A stretch of DNA of 64,000 nt from Glycomyces sp. TRM65418 (GCF_019710475.1 NZ_JAJFAX010000002.1:124001-188000), one strand, 5' to 3'; shown: positions 7,341-15,886, counted from the first letter of the stretch. The notes: a model not told the origin generated them from the letters alone. Numbers and translations are program-made.

Positions 7341-8634
7341 TCACGCTGATTTTCACATTGTGCTCACCAAGGATGCTGTCGCGAAGATCCGTAACTCGGA
7401 TCTGAACGGCGGCGTACTCGTCATGAAGTCCATACCGTCGGAGGAGTTGTTTGTCGTCATATCGGTCGAGACCTCGCGAGACGTCCGAGTCCCGGTCGAC
7501 ATCCCCACTGAGTACAGCAAATTGCGATGGGGCGATATCACGCATCCTGCGCAGTGGATGCGCCCGTCGAGACCGGATCTCCACGTTCGGCATCGGGCGA
7601 TGATCCGGCGCCCTGGGACCGGGATCAGCTTTGAGGGCTTCCACGAGCTCGTGCCTGGCGTCTCCGATCCCGGTAACGGTCTCGGTCTGATGGTCACGCA
7701 CGATCCGGGATTGAGTGTGGAAGCTCGTGAATTCGGTGCGAGCGAGTTCGCCGGATGGCTCGTCCAGCGCACCGGCGTCGAACCGATCTCGCTCGTCATC
7801 GAGCCTGAGGTCGTGGGTATTGGACAACTTGCTAGCCTATGGCCAATCGAGCAGCTCAAAGCGCACTCGGTCATTTTGGTCGGCTGCGGCAGTATCGGGG
7901 GTGCTGCGGCCGAAGCGCTCGCCGGCTACGGCATCGGCCGCATCGAATTGATCGACCCCGATCGGTTCCTCTGGCACAACATGGTCCGCCACGTCCTCGG
8001 TGCAGAAAGCGTTGGCCGCCGCAAGGTGGACGCCCTGAAGGATCACCTCAAGGAGCGGTGGCCTAACTTGCATGTGGAGACCCGCCGGCTCGACGTGGTG
8101 GCCGATGCCCACCTGGTGCGCCCGCTCGTCGATGGCGTCGACCTCGTCTTGTGTGCCGCCGACGGGATCGCGCCGCGCCGGGTCGTCAGCCATCTCTCTC
8201 GCCGAGCAGGCAAACCATCGGTGCTCGCGTGCGTGCTCGACGACGGCGCGATCGGCGAGGTCATCCGGCTCCGCCCCACCCCAAGATTTGGGTGCCTGCT
8301 CTGTCACCGACAGCACCTTTCAGACCAAGGCACATTGGACCCTGAGGCCGATCAAGAGCTCGCCTACGGCACCGGTCAAGTCCACAAGCCGATGACCGCC
8401 GTACCACCGGACCTCCACTACATCGGGACACTGATGGCAAAGATCGCGATCGCGACACTCTTGGAGTCGCTCCACGGCGACCACACGCAGCGACTTCCCG
8501 GAGAGTACGCCCTGCTGGGGCTCAGACCCGCGCGCCTGTACCAAGCACCCTTCGATCTACAGAAGGCCGGGGAGATTCGTTGGTTGTCGATTCCAGCCCC
8601 CCGACCAACATGCTTCACCTGTGGTTCCGCATGA
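7330..8634 (+). CDS. E1-like (ThiF-fold) activating enzyme of type II CBASS
   Basis: A 434-aa protein. Residues about 175-434 are a ThiF/E1 adenylation domain with nucleotide loop GCGSIG (185-190), acidic DPDRF (209-213) and cysteines C301, C322 and C325 (CLLC) as candidates for the thioester cysteine and zinc site. Residues 1-170 are a beta-rich domain without recognised signature; the position upstream of E1 and the start VLTKDAVAKI hint at a degenerate JAB-like fold, which is inference. The ATG lies inside the E2 gene, and the 3' end overlaps the JAB gene by 4 bp (ATGA), so all three are probably translationally coupled. The expected reaction is ATP-dependent activation of the CD-NTase C-terminal carboxylate. 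Confidence 0.85.
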   Translation: MTTSHADFHIVLTKDAVAKIRNSDLNGGVLVMKSIPSEELFVVISVETSRDVRVPVDIPTEYSKLRWGDITHPAQWMRPSRPDLHVRHRAMIRRPGTGISFEGFHELVPGVSDPGNGLGLMVTHDPGLSVEAREFGASEFAGWLVQRTGVEPISLVIEPEVVGIGQLASLWPIEQLKAHSVILVGCGSIGGAAAEALAGYGIGRIELIDPDRFLWHNMVRHVLGAESVGRRKVDALKDHLKERWPNLHVETRRLDVVADAHLVRPLVDGVDLVLCAADGIAPRRVVSHLSRRAGKPSVLACVLDDGAIGEVIRLRPTPRFGCLLCHRQHLSDQGTLDPEADQELAYGTGQVHKPMTAVPPDLHYIGTLMAKIAIATLLESLHGDHTQRLPGEYALLGLRPARLYQAPFDLQKAGEIRWLSIPAPRPTCFTCGSA

Positions 8635-9179
8635 GCGACCTTCCAGAGATCCGAACGATATCCGCGAGCGATATCGCATCGGCAATCATCGTTCGCGAGG
8701 CCATGCTGTCTCGCGACGGTCTGGAAACCGGGGGGATCCTCCTCGGTACCGAATACGATCAGCGAGTCGAGGTGCTGCACGCAGGCGGGCCGGGGCCGAA
8801 CGCACGCAGAGGCGTCGACTTCTTCTTCCGGGATCTCGAACATGTGCAGCAGATCTCCGATGCAGCTTGGAGTACCGACCATAGTCAGTGGATCGAGGAA
8901 TGGCACACCCATCTGATCGGTAGCCTGGTGCCCAGCAGAACCGACTTGTTGTCATACCGGCGCCATCTCGCTGATCCCGAGCTCGGCTTCGTGCACTTCA
9001 TCGCGATAGTCGTCGGACTGCATCCACGCTCCGGGATCACAGCAGCGGCCTGGGTCGTGGAACCTGACCGCGTCCGGCCCGTAACAATGATGCCTGCTGG
9101 CCCCTGTGCGCCAAACGCGGGCGGTGAAACCGACCCCGGCCCCGAATCATGGCAAGAACGAATGCTTCAAGGGGACTGA
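8631..9179 (+). CDS. cap3: JAB/JAMM isopeptidase of type II CBASS (Cap3-like)
   Basis: A 182-aa metalloprotease with a complete JAMM signature: E32 in DGLETGGILLG and HTH at 92-94, followed by S102 and D105 (HxHx7SxxD). In type II CBASS the JAB enzyme cleaves the CD-NTase conjugates made by the E1/E2 pair and so tunes activation. ATG 8631 overlaps the E1 stop (ATGA). An earlier in-frame start at 8580 lies deep inside E1 and is not favoured. The TIR-SAVED start follows one base after this stop. Confidence 0.88.
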   Translation: MSDLPEIRTISASDIASAIIVREAMLSRDGLETGGILLGTEYDQRVEVLHAGGPGPNARRGVDFFFRDLEHVQQISDAAWSTDHSQWIEEWHTHLIGSLVPSRTDLLSYRRHLADPELGFVHFIAIVVGLHPRSGITAAAWVVEPDRVRPVTMMPAGPCAPNAGGETDPGPESWQERMLQGD

Positions 9180-9180
9180 A

Positions 9181-10479
9181 ATGGACCTTGGCACCGCCGA
9201 CGTCGATTCGACCGGCCCGATCTTCATCTCTTACCGTCAATCTGACGGAACCGAAATCGTCCAGGAACTGGCCTGGCTCTTGCGCGCCGCCGGACTGCCG
9301 GTATGGCGCGATCGCGATGACCTTCCCCCCGGCGACACGAATGAGCGTCTCAAGCAGGCAATCGACGAAGGGATCTCCGGCGGCGTCCTGGTAATCACGC
9401 CGGACATCCGACACAGCAAGGTGGTGAAGACTGTCGAGGCCCCGCGGCTCCTACGGCTTCACCAGATGTACCCGGCTTTCGCGCTCGGCATCGCCAATTC
9501 CGTCCAACAGGACAGCGGCGGGCTCGACTACCATGCGCCGGACCGCCTCCTGAGCCTCGACTCGGAGACGTTGCGTGGCGTCGACCAGCAACCAACCGAC
9601 CGGCAAGGACTCCAACAGCTGCTCCAACGACTCCTCTGGAACCGGATTGCTTGCCAGCGAGATCGGGTCGAGACCGACGCTCACACATTCAGCCTCTCGG
9701 TGCAGACCCGGAACACGCCGCAGGTCTACGACCGCACTGGTTGCCAGCTCGACATCCGAGTCCGGCCCTCCGAACATGAGCGCCTCCCGGGGGCCGCAGG
9801 GCTGACCGACCTGCAGCACACCCTCGGACTGCTCCCAGACGCGGTGACCCGCTCCGGCGCTCAGCGTGTCCGTATACATGGTGGGGCGCATCTCTCCGTC
9901 GCATTCGCCGTCGGCACAGCCCTGCCGTCCACACGGATCGGGGCCATTGAAGTGGTCGACCAGCGCGAAGCAATCTGGGCAAGCAGCAGCGAAGCGCAGC
10001 ACTCCCGCGTGCCATACATCCAAGTCGCCGCCCAGGAGACTTCGCTGAATACCTCAGAACGAGCACGGCCCACGGTAGCGGTGTACCTCGACCTATTGCC
10101 GCAGAGAAGCGACGCAGCCTTCGAGCGCTTCCTCGCAGAACACGCTGGCTCAATTCATGCCTGGCGGCACCTCACCAGCACCTGCGGAGAACTCCTCGAT
10201 CCTGCAGAAGCTGGCGCGATCGCATCCGACGCGGCCGCTCACATCCGCTCGTTCTCGAACAACAACGATAATGCCACAGTGCACCTGTTGCTGCGCTGCC
10301 CCTTCCCGCTAGCCCTTTTGCTAGGGAGGCTTACCAACACCATCCGTTTCGTGGCCTACGAGTGGGACGATTCCCAGGCCACCGAGACTGGGGACGACTT
10401 TCGACCCCGGTACGTCCCGGCTCTTCGAGTCCGCGCGTCTGCACTCGGCGGTCCCATCCACGAGGTGCTCCTAGATTGA
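9181..10479 (+). CDS. cap12: TIR-SAVED effector of CBASS (Cap12-like NADase)
   Basis: A 432-aa two-domain protein. Residues 12-120 are a TIR domain: box 1 IFISYRQSD, box 2 PVWRDRDDLPPGD, and a candidate catalytic glutamate E86 in KTVEAPRLL. Residues about 170-432 are a SAVED nucleotide-sensing domain, seen in GAHLSVAFAVGTALPS and in HLLLRCPFPLALLLGRL plus a C-terminal YVPALRV. Characterised TIR-SAVED proteins bind cyclic trinucleotide, polymerise and degrade NAD+, killing or arresting the infected cell; the same is inferred here. The ATG at 9181 follows AAGGGGACTGAA. Repeat copy 3 begins 70 bp after the stop. Confidence 0.88.
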   Translation: MDLGTADVDSTGPIFISYRQSDGTEIVQELAWLLRAAGLPVWRDRDDLPPGDTNERLKQAIDEGISGGVLVITPDIRHSKVVKTVEAPRLLRLHQMYPAFALGIANSVQQDSGGLDYHAPDRLLSLDSETLRGVDQQPTDRQGLQQLLQRLLWNRIACQRDRVETDAHTFSLSVQTRNTPQVYDRTGCQLDIRVRPSEHERLPGAAGLTDLQHTLGLLPDAVTRSGAQRVRIHGGAHLSVAFAVGTALPSTRIGAIEVVDQREAIWASSSEAQHSRVPYIQVAAQETSLNTSERARPTVAVYLDLLPQRSDAAFERFLAEHAGSIHAWRHLTSTCGELLDPAEAGAIASDAAAHIRSFSNNNDNATVHLLLRCPFPLALLLGRLTNTIRFVAYEWDDSQATETGDDFRPRYVPALRVRASALGGPIHEVLLD

Positions 10480-10507
10480 AGTTTGCTTCGCCCGCACCCA
10501 GCGCCTC

Positions 10508-11128
10508 CTACGATGTGGAACGCACCTCGGCCACTCGAGCTACCGGGCGGGATACCAACAAACCAGCGCGCATCAAAATCATCGGAAAACTGGTTGTAAC
10601 CGGACAATTCCCTGCACGGCCGGGGCAGCGAGAGTAAGGGCCCGCTTCGAACGGGTCGAGCTTCCCTCGGCCGTGACCACCTTGACCCGCCGAGCTGCTC
10701 CACGCGATACTGGCGCAAGCCAACGACGATCCCGAGGTCACTGGCCGGGTCGCAGCAAGGGGGTTCGCCAAGCGCCCCGAGGCATAGTCAGCCGCCCGCC
10801 GCGACGAGGCCCGTAACTCCGTACTTACGGAGTTGTGGGCCGCTTCCGCTTCTACCTTCGCGTCCGCGTCCTCGTCAGCCCACAGGCCCTCGAGGAACTC
10901 CGCACCCGCGGTGAAGCACCGCTCGCAGACCATCGTGTACTCCGAGACCGGTCGGCGCCCGCACTCGACACACACCCACTGGCCGCACCCGGCACAGGTC
11001 GCCATGTCGGAGTCCATGTCGTACCGGTTGGAGTCGATCGAGAAGTAGCTGCGGCACCCGTCCTCGCACCGCTCGACCTCGTCGACGACGGCATCCCCGG
11101 GAATCGCTTCGCTGTCCACGGTATGCAC
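10508..11128 (-). CDS. zinc-ribbon-like protein with a chimeric C-terminus
   Basis: A 206-aa reading frame. Residues 1-90 look like real coding sequence: an acidic N-terminus, then paired cysteines CAGCGQWVCVECG and CERCF of a zinc-binding fold. From about residue 95 the frame runs through a hairpin (10815-10834) and repeat copy 3, giving low-complexity and repeat-derived sequence. The original 3' end was therefore probably lost when the repeat-bracketed segment arrived. Just beyond, on the plus strand at 10692-10787, a 31-codon piece ending VAARGFAKRPEA also looks like the tail of a lost gene. No function is proposed. Confidence 0.45.
   Translation of the reverse strand: MHTVDSEAIPGDAVVDEVERCEDGCRSYFSIDSNRYDMDSDMATCAGCGQWVCVECGRRPVSEYTMVCERCFTAGAEFLEGLWADEDADAKVEAEAAHNSVSTELRASSRRAADYASGRLANPLAATRPVTSGSSLACASIAWSSSAGQGGHGRGKLDPFEAGPYSRCPGRAGNCPVTTSFPMILMRAGLLVSRPVARVAEVRSTS
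10549..10610 (+). repeat. dispersed ~60 bp direct repeat, copy 3
   Basis: It begins GGGATACCAACAAACCAGCG and ends CGTAACCGGACAATTC, with inverted arms ACCAG/CTGGT. It closes off the CBASS operon on its right, 70 bp after the effector stop. It is nearer to copy 1 than to copy 2 in its central CATCAAAATCATCGGAAAAC block. Confidence 0.8.
10815..10834. terminator. small hairpin
   Basis: AACTCCGTA and TACGGAGTT form a perfect 9-bp stem with a two-base loop. It lies at the junction between the zinc-protein coding sequence and the segment holding repeat copy 3. It has no T-run. Confidence 0.4.
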
Positions 11129-11159
11129 CCTACGATCCCGGCCGCCCGGGACCGGGGAT

Positions 11160-11657
11160 TCACTGCGCGGTGTCGCCAGGGACCTCGTCCTCGCCGAACT
11201 CTTCGATGCGCCAGCCGCCGATGACCAGGATCGCGCCGACGAGCCAGGCGGCCTGGGCGAGGAGGGTGATGAGCGCGAAGCCGATGCCGTTGAGGACCCC
11301 GGTCGTTCCGAAGAGTGCCGGGGCGACGGCGGTGCCGGCTACCGTGACCGCCGCAGCAGCGAAGGCAACGCGGGTGCCGTGTGCACTGGTGCCGACAGTC
11401 ACCATGAACCAGGCGAGGACGAACAGGGCCGTCAGGCAGATAACCCAGGCCGCAATGGCGAGCAGGATCGAGAAGGGACGGTCCGCGCCCGCAGCCCCCC
11501 AGACGCCCTCGTGCAGCATCATCAGGAAGATCCCGCCGGGGAACACCGCGATCCCAGCGCCGATACCGAACCCGGTGTTCGCCCAACCCAGCCCGTCTCC
11601 GGGCTCGATCCAGCGGGACAGCGGCAGGGAAGGGTGGATGGGGGCAGGGGTTGTCAC
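11160..11657 (-). CDS. four-helix membrane protein of unknown function
   Basis: A 165-aa protein with a soluble N-terminus and about four membrane helices, beginning near WANTGFGIGAGIAVF, LLAIAAWVICLTALF, VAFAAAAVTVAGTAV and ALITLLAQAAWLVGA, with an acidic C-terminal tail. The GTG at 11657 is chosen because GGAGGAC lies just upstream; TTG 11669 would bypass that site. It precedes the zinc-ribbon gene by about 30 bp on the same strand, so the two were probably co-transcribed. The family was not recognised. Confidence 0.65.
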   Translation of the reverse strand: MTTPAPIHPSLPLSRWIEPGDGLGWANTGFGIGAGIAVFPGGIFLMMLHEGVWGAAGADRPFSILLAIAAWVICLTALFVLAWFMVTVGTSAHGTRVAFAAAAVTVAGTAVAPALFGTTGVLNGIGFALITLLAQAAWLVGAILVIGGWRIEEFGEDEVPGDTAQ

Positions 11658-12332
11658 GACGTCCTCCAAGGCGATTCACGTTGCGAGGCAAGGGTCACGA
11701 CCACAATACCGATCGTGACTGTCAAGACGGGTTCGCGTCCTGGGGTCCGAGGAACAGCAGGGCGGCGAGTGGCGGTAGTGCCGCATGGAATCACTAGAAC
11801 CGAAAAGCGCGCGAGCGCGAACCCATGGAAGGAGCTCGGCCGAGCGACCAATGGAAGGCTCGCGGTTAGCTAGCTGGCTTGTTAGCAGTCTTGCTAGCTA
11901 GCGCGCTGTCCAGGTGCGTTGCCGTGGCCTGACACGGCGACGGCGGCCGCGTGGCGGCCTGGCCGCAGTCCGCATCGGCCGTCCGAACGCGCGGCGCCCT
12001 GTTGACCGACCTCGCTAGCGCTGCTGAGGTGGCGGACACCGAGTCCACTGCGATGGCCGCCGTGGCACACGTCGCCGCTGACGCTGACGCTGGAGCTGAC
12101 GCCGACACCGCTCGCGTCGCCGAGCTTGCAGTGACCTCCCGTTGACGGCGCTGACGTAGAACTCGAGGAGATGGTGTCGATGTTTGATTTAATTTCATTG
12201 GTTTGAGTCGAGGTTTGACAACCAAAAAGAAGAGCGAGGTAAGGACGTCAAGGTCGTCCTAGATCGGCGAGTTACTGGTTCATGATGTAGCATTCTTTGA
12301 GCACGAACATTCTGATCTGGAAGTAAGCTGCG
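11658..12332. other. non-coding region with GCTAGC palindromes and a GC-content boundary
   Basis: No supported gene. Palindromes AGCTAGCT (11868-11875), GCTAGCTAGC (11893-11902) and GCTAGC (12014-12019) cluster here. A GACGCTGACGCTGG-like hexamer run near 12075-12110 gives Ala/Asp-rich reading frames that look like simple-sequence artefacts. Composition turns AT-rich at about 12180, marking the left edge of the segment that carries the CHAT gene. Confidence 0.5.
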
Positions 12333-14519
12333 ATGCAAGATAAGGAACAAGTTGTGCCTAGAGTTATACGGCAGAATCCATTGTACGCCGTTGTTTTCGA
12401 CAATCGGATCCACGATGAAGATAGTCGATCCTATACGCCATTTGCGCCTGCTCCATTGGTAAACAATTCTGAGTTCACAGTGCCTCACGGATTGTCCAAG
12501 CCTGTAAGTGAGGCGCTAACAGGATTGTGGTACTGTTTGCATCTTCCGAACGCCGCCTTCGAAACTGTTGACGTTACGGCGAACGTCCTGCTAAAGCAGC
12601 GAGAGTTGCGTCTAAATCATAATATTCTGCTCGTGCCGATTAGCGGGTTTAATCAAGAACTTTGCTCAGCCTATCCTGATCACTTCAAGCCAATGCTAGT
12701 AGTGTGTCCCGACTCGCTGCTAACGGAAGCGACTGAGAAATCTAAACAAATCGGGTTTTCGCTTCCGCCAATTTGTTACTCAGCAATCTCAAATGAGAAT
12801 CTCAAGGCGCATTGGAAGGAAATTCATGACATCCTAATTCCGGATGTTGAATATCTTGGCAATGAGCCTCGGCTTACAAGGAGACTGGACTCTGCCATTG
12901 TAGAGCTGCCTAGGCGATGGCTTGCTAGGCAATTTCAGGCGGGTTCGGAACAGAGGGTGGCTGGTTCAACTGACGATCTGGACGCGTTTATCTTCGATGC
13001 GTCCCAAGAACGTGCTGTACTTGCGGGAACTGTGCGGCTCGAGAATGAGAATGCAAGCTTCGAGGAAGCGGATCGGCAAATGCCGCAAGTAATTCTCGAA
13101 GAAATGAGGAGGGAATCCATTCCTCTGACATTGGCATTCCCTGGAGTTTCAGCAAGCTATGCTCGCAGATCATTTGACGACAATTTGCGCCGAACTATTA
13201 TGCCCATGCATAGAATCGATACAGACGACACATGGGATTCGTCAATTGCTCATCGATCAGATCAACTGATTGAGCGCGCGGCAATTGAGTTTATAGCAAC
13301 GCATCGCACACTCGGTACAAGCGGTGCCGGATACTTCATGCCGTCCGTCCCGCCGGATGCTTTTGCAGCACTCGCTACTCTCGAAAAGCATTTCAGTTAT
13401 GACACTATCAGGGCGTCCAGTGTGTGGACTCTACTTGGAAGGCTTGACAAGGCTGCGCGAAACCTTTGGGGCGATTATCTTGTCGGGATGGTTCGAAGAG
13501 CTTCAAGTATCACGGTTTTCTCGGACTTTCCAATTGGTCTATTGAGGTTGCCAGGCGATTCTGCTCCTCTTTCGGCTAGATTGCCTATCTGCTACCGACC
13601 TCTTACTCCACTTACAAGGGCAATCCAGCAGGAATTGCAACCCGCGATGCATATTGACCTCGGGAGAAAAATGCGAGTCTTGGTAGCGGAGTGTATTCCG
13701 ACGGATGACACAGTTGGTCTCCTCTCCCGAATGGCGTGGAGTGCAGTCAAGGGAACCTTTGATGAGTATGCCAACGGCGTATCTATAATTCTTGCAGAGA
13801 CTTTGAACCGGAAGTCACTTCAGCAGGCGGTTGCTAGACATTCTCCAGATATTCTAATCATTAGTGCACATGGAGCTGTAGTAGGCAACGCTGCAGGCCT
13901 GGTAATTGGCAAGAAGGAGTTTTGTCTCGAACTTGGTTTTGATGTTCCACCGCCTCTAGTGATTCTTAGTGCATGCCACGTTGCCCCTCGAGGGGCCGGA
14001 GCTATCAGCGTTACCGATCTATTGCTTCGAGAGGGCGTCTTTGCGGTCCTTGGTACACAAATACCAGTTGACGTCCGGCACAACGCCGTGCTCACGTCGA
14101 GATTTCTTGTAAACATTGCCGAAGCTCAAGCTGACGCAAATCGGCATCAAAGCCTGTTGGAGATCTGGCATATGACTCAATCGGGGAATGCCGTTAATGA
14201 TGTACTTTCTCCATCCAATCGATCGCTACATGAGTGGGGGCTCAGTAGAGGGCCCGACGGTCAAACCGTGCTTGCCGACTTCATGATGAATCGATCTGTT
14301 GGACGTCTGCGGAACGCTCACATTTATGAAGATACGGAAGCGGTCCTGGGAGAGATGGCGGAAGAGCAAGGAATGGGAGATGCGGTGCGTAATTGGTTCC
14401 GAAGGCCGGGTTATGTACCAGAATCATTGTTCTATCTTTTTGCTGGAAATCCTGATCGCATATTTGTTTCAACCCTGCAAGACCGATATAGCCGCGTTAC
14501 TGAAGGTCAGGCTTTCTGA
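12333..14519 (+). CDS. CHAT-domain protease (caspase-like), putative stand-alone defence protein
   Basis: A 728-aa protein. The C-terminal part carries a CHAT protease core: catalytic histidine in DILIISAHGA (H513), cysteine in LVILSACHV (C548), and the downstream LLLREGVFAVLGTQIPV strand-helix found in CHAT domains. Residues 1-450 have no recognised domain; no TPR or NACHT was seen. The gene is clearly less GC-rich than everything around it and uses many A/T-ending codons, evidence of recent transfer. No partner gene lies within 700 bp on either side. Known CHAT proteases act in bacterial immunity by cleaving effectors (as with Craspase or gasdermin systems); whether this one works alone is unknown. 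ATG 12333 has a weak GGAAG site upstream. Confidence 0.72.
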   Translation: MQDKEQVVPRVIRQNPLYAVVFDNRIHDEDSRSYTPFAPAPLVNNSEFTVPHGLSKPVSEALTGLWYCLHLPNAAFETVDVTANVLLKQRELRLNHNILLVPISGFNQELCSAYPDHFKPMLVVCPDSLLTEATEKSKQIGFSLPPICYSAISNENLKAHWKEIHDILIPDVEYLGNEPRLTRRLDSAIVELPRRWLARQFQAGSEQRVAGSTDDLDAFIFDASQERAVLAGTVRLENENASFEEADRQMPQVILEEMRRESIPLTLAFPGVSASYARRSFDDNLRRTIMPMHRIDTDDTWDSSIAHRSDQLIERAAIEFIATHRTLGTSGAGYFMPSVPPDAFAALATLEKHFSYDTIRASSVWTLLGRLDKAARNLWGDYLVGMVRRASSITVFSDFPIGLLRLPGDSAPLSARLPICYRPLTPLTRAIQQELQPAMHIDLGRKMRVLVAECIPTDDTVGLLSRMAWSAVKGTFDEYANGVSIILAETLNRKSLQQAVARHSPDILIISAHGAVVGNAAGLVIGKKEFCLELGFDVPPPLVILSACHVAPRGAGAISVTDLLLREGVFAVLGTQIPVDVRHNAVLTSRFLVNIAEAQADANRHQSLLEIWHMTQSGNAVNDVLSPSNRSLHEWGLSRGPDGQTVLADFMMNRSVGRLRNAHIYEDTEAVLGEMAEEQGMGDAVRNWFRRPGYVPESLFYLFAGNPDRIFVSTLQDRYSRVTEGQAF

Positions 14520-14639
14520 ATCGTGCTGTCAGTAGGACGAGTATGGTGCCAGCGATGACATGGAGTTGAGGGGTTAACCGAGGACAGTACCGCTGAGAAT
14601 GGCTGCCACGATCGGGCGCAGGTAGACCACGATCTCCCA

Positions 14640-15020
14640 TCGCGATGCCTTCGCGAATCTGGGCGAGATCAATCTCGACGAGGTCCCTGACCTTCGCCGC
14701 TACCTCTCCTGGGTGCCCGACCCGCGTGGGCGGTGCGGCCGCTGGTACTCCCTGTCGAGCCTGCTCGCACGGTGCGCGGCAGCGATCGTGGCCGGCGCGG
14801 TCACGGCAGAGGCGGTCTGCGAGTCGGCCGTCGACGCCCCGACCGAGGTCCTGGCCGCGCTCGGCATCCGCCGGCATCCGCTGGGCCGCAAAAGATCACC
14901 CACGCGCCAGTGCCTGACCTCGCTCCTGGCCCGGATCGACGGCGACGCTCTGGACCGGGCCGTCTGCGCCTGGCTCGCTGCTCCACTGCGGCCTGCGAGA
15001 AGCTGCCCCGAAACCCTTAC
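14640..15020 (+). pseudogene. ISAs1-like transposase, N-terminal fragment
   Basis: The translation reads DLRRYLSWVPDPRGRCGR, YSLSSLLARCAAAIVAGA, APTEVLAALGIRRHPLG and then SLLARIDGDALDRAVCAWLA. This is the N-terminal DUF4277/ISAs1-type segment of DDE transposases, which normally precedes the catalytic core. Everything after about residue 125 is unrelated sequence, and no intact start, catalytic DDE residues or terminal inverted repeats were seen. It is a relic between the low-GC CHAT segment and the type III R-M genes and may mark a former transposition breakpoint. Confidence 0.6.
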
Positions 15021-15284
15021 AGGCCACTATCATTCATCGGAATCACACCATAACCAGCACTCGCCCACGCCCTGCAGGGACCGGACGCCGACCCCGTTCC
15101 GCAGCCGATCGAGCCCGAGGGCCGGCTCGGCGAGGACTCGACTCAAGTCGGGGCGCTTGCGTTTCTAAAATCAGACACTTCGGGGCGCACGGGTACGCAC
15201 GAGAACAGCATTCCTGAAACTGCACGCAGTACGGAGTAAATAGGTGGGATGAATTCCAGGAATCTGCGGGACTAATGTGAGGCG
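15021..15284. other. short non-coding gap
   Basis: The transposase frame remains open to 15168 but no longer resembles a transposase. No gene, repeat or terminator could be supported here. Confidence 0.4.
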
Positions 15285-15755
15285 ATGCAACCGAGTGATT
15301 GGATCGCCTGCGGCGCCCTCCTGGTGGCGACCATCGCCTTGGTCTTCAGCGCGATGTCAGCCCGCTCCGCTCAAGCGTCGGCGAACGCCTCCGAGTCGAG
15401 CGCCATGGTGGCACAGCAGCAGCACGCCCACGAGCTTGCTCGCGACGGGATTGTCCAGTTTGGCCCCTGGCGAGTGGAGGCATTCAGCAGCGGAGCGCTC
15501 GAGCAACCGTACTGGCGCTTCATTAACGTCAGCGGTCATACGCTGCACGATCTTGCCGTGGAGGAATTCGGCCAGCCCTGGAACCTCACGCAAAATAAAG
15601 CGGTGGAGCCAGGGCGGTACGCCGTAGGCACCCTCCCAACCGGCTACAACACCTGCAGCTTCCCGGCCCAGGTGGAGGTCAGTTGGCGGGACGAATCCAC
15701 TACGGCTCCTAAGATCACCACCGTGGAGTGGGTGCACCGTCCCGAACGGCGATGA
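15285..15755 (+). CDS. single-pass membrane protein with small C-terminal domain
   Basis: A 156-aa protein with an N-terminal membrane helix (about residues 7-27), then a short helical segment (SAQASANASESSAMVAQQQHA) and a beta-rich domain of about 100 residues. Cysteines are at residues 9 and 126. The ATG follows GTGAGG. It lies 130 bp upstream of the type III methyltransferase on the same strand and may share its transcription, but no family link to restriction-modification is known to me. Confidence 0.6.
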   Translation: MQPSDWIACGALLVATIALVFSAMSARSAQASANASESSAMVAQQQHAHELARDGIVQFGPWRVEAFSSGALEQPYWRFINVSGHTLHDLAVEEFGQPWNLTQNKAVEPGRYAVGTLPTGYNTCSFPAQVEVSWRDESTTAPKITTVEWVHRPERR

Positions 15756-15886
15756 CCGATTACCGATATGGCTCCACTGCTGCGCGCCCGCCATCCCATC
15801 GCCGCTGTTGAAGCCGACGCGTAGGGTTGTCAGCCGGCTCTGAGAAGATAGTGGCCTCCGCGCTTCGAACTGCAAGGGAACACTGC

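Noticed and set aside
1129-10610. Repeat copies considered as a CRISPR array
   Set aside because: Only three copies several kilobases apart, with genes instead of spacers between them.
10692-10787. Short plus-strand gene ending VAARGFAKRPEA
   Set aside because: Only about 31 codons after an in-frame stop and no start with a ribosome binding site; treated as a gene tail remnant.
11951-12145. Ala/Asp-rich small frame
   Set aside because: It is generated by a GACGCT-type simple repeat, and a similarly repetitive frame exists on the other strand.
14640-15168. Intact insertion sequence
   Set aside because: Only the transposase N-terminus is present; catalytic core and terminal inverted repeats are not seen.
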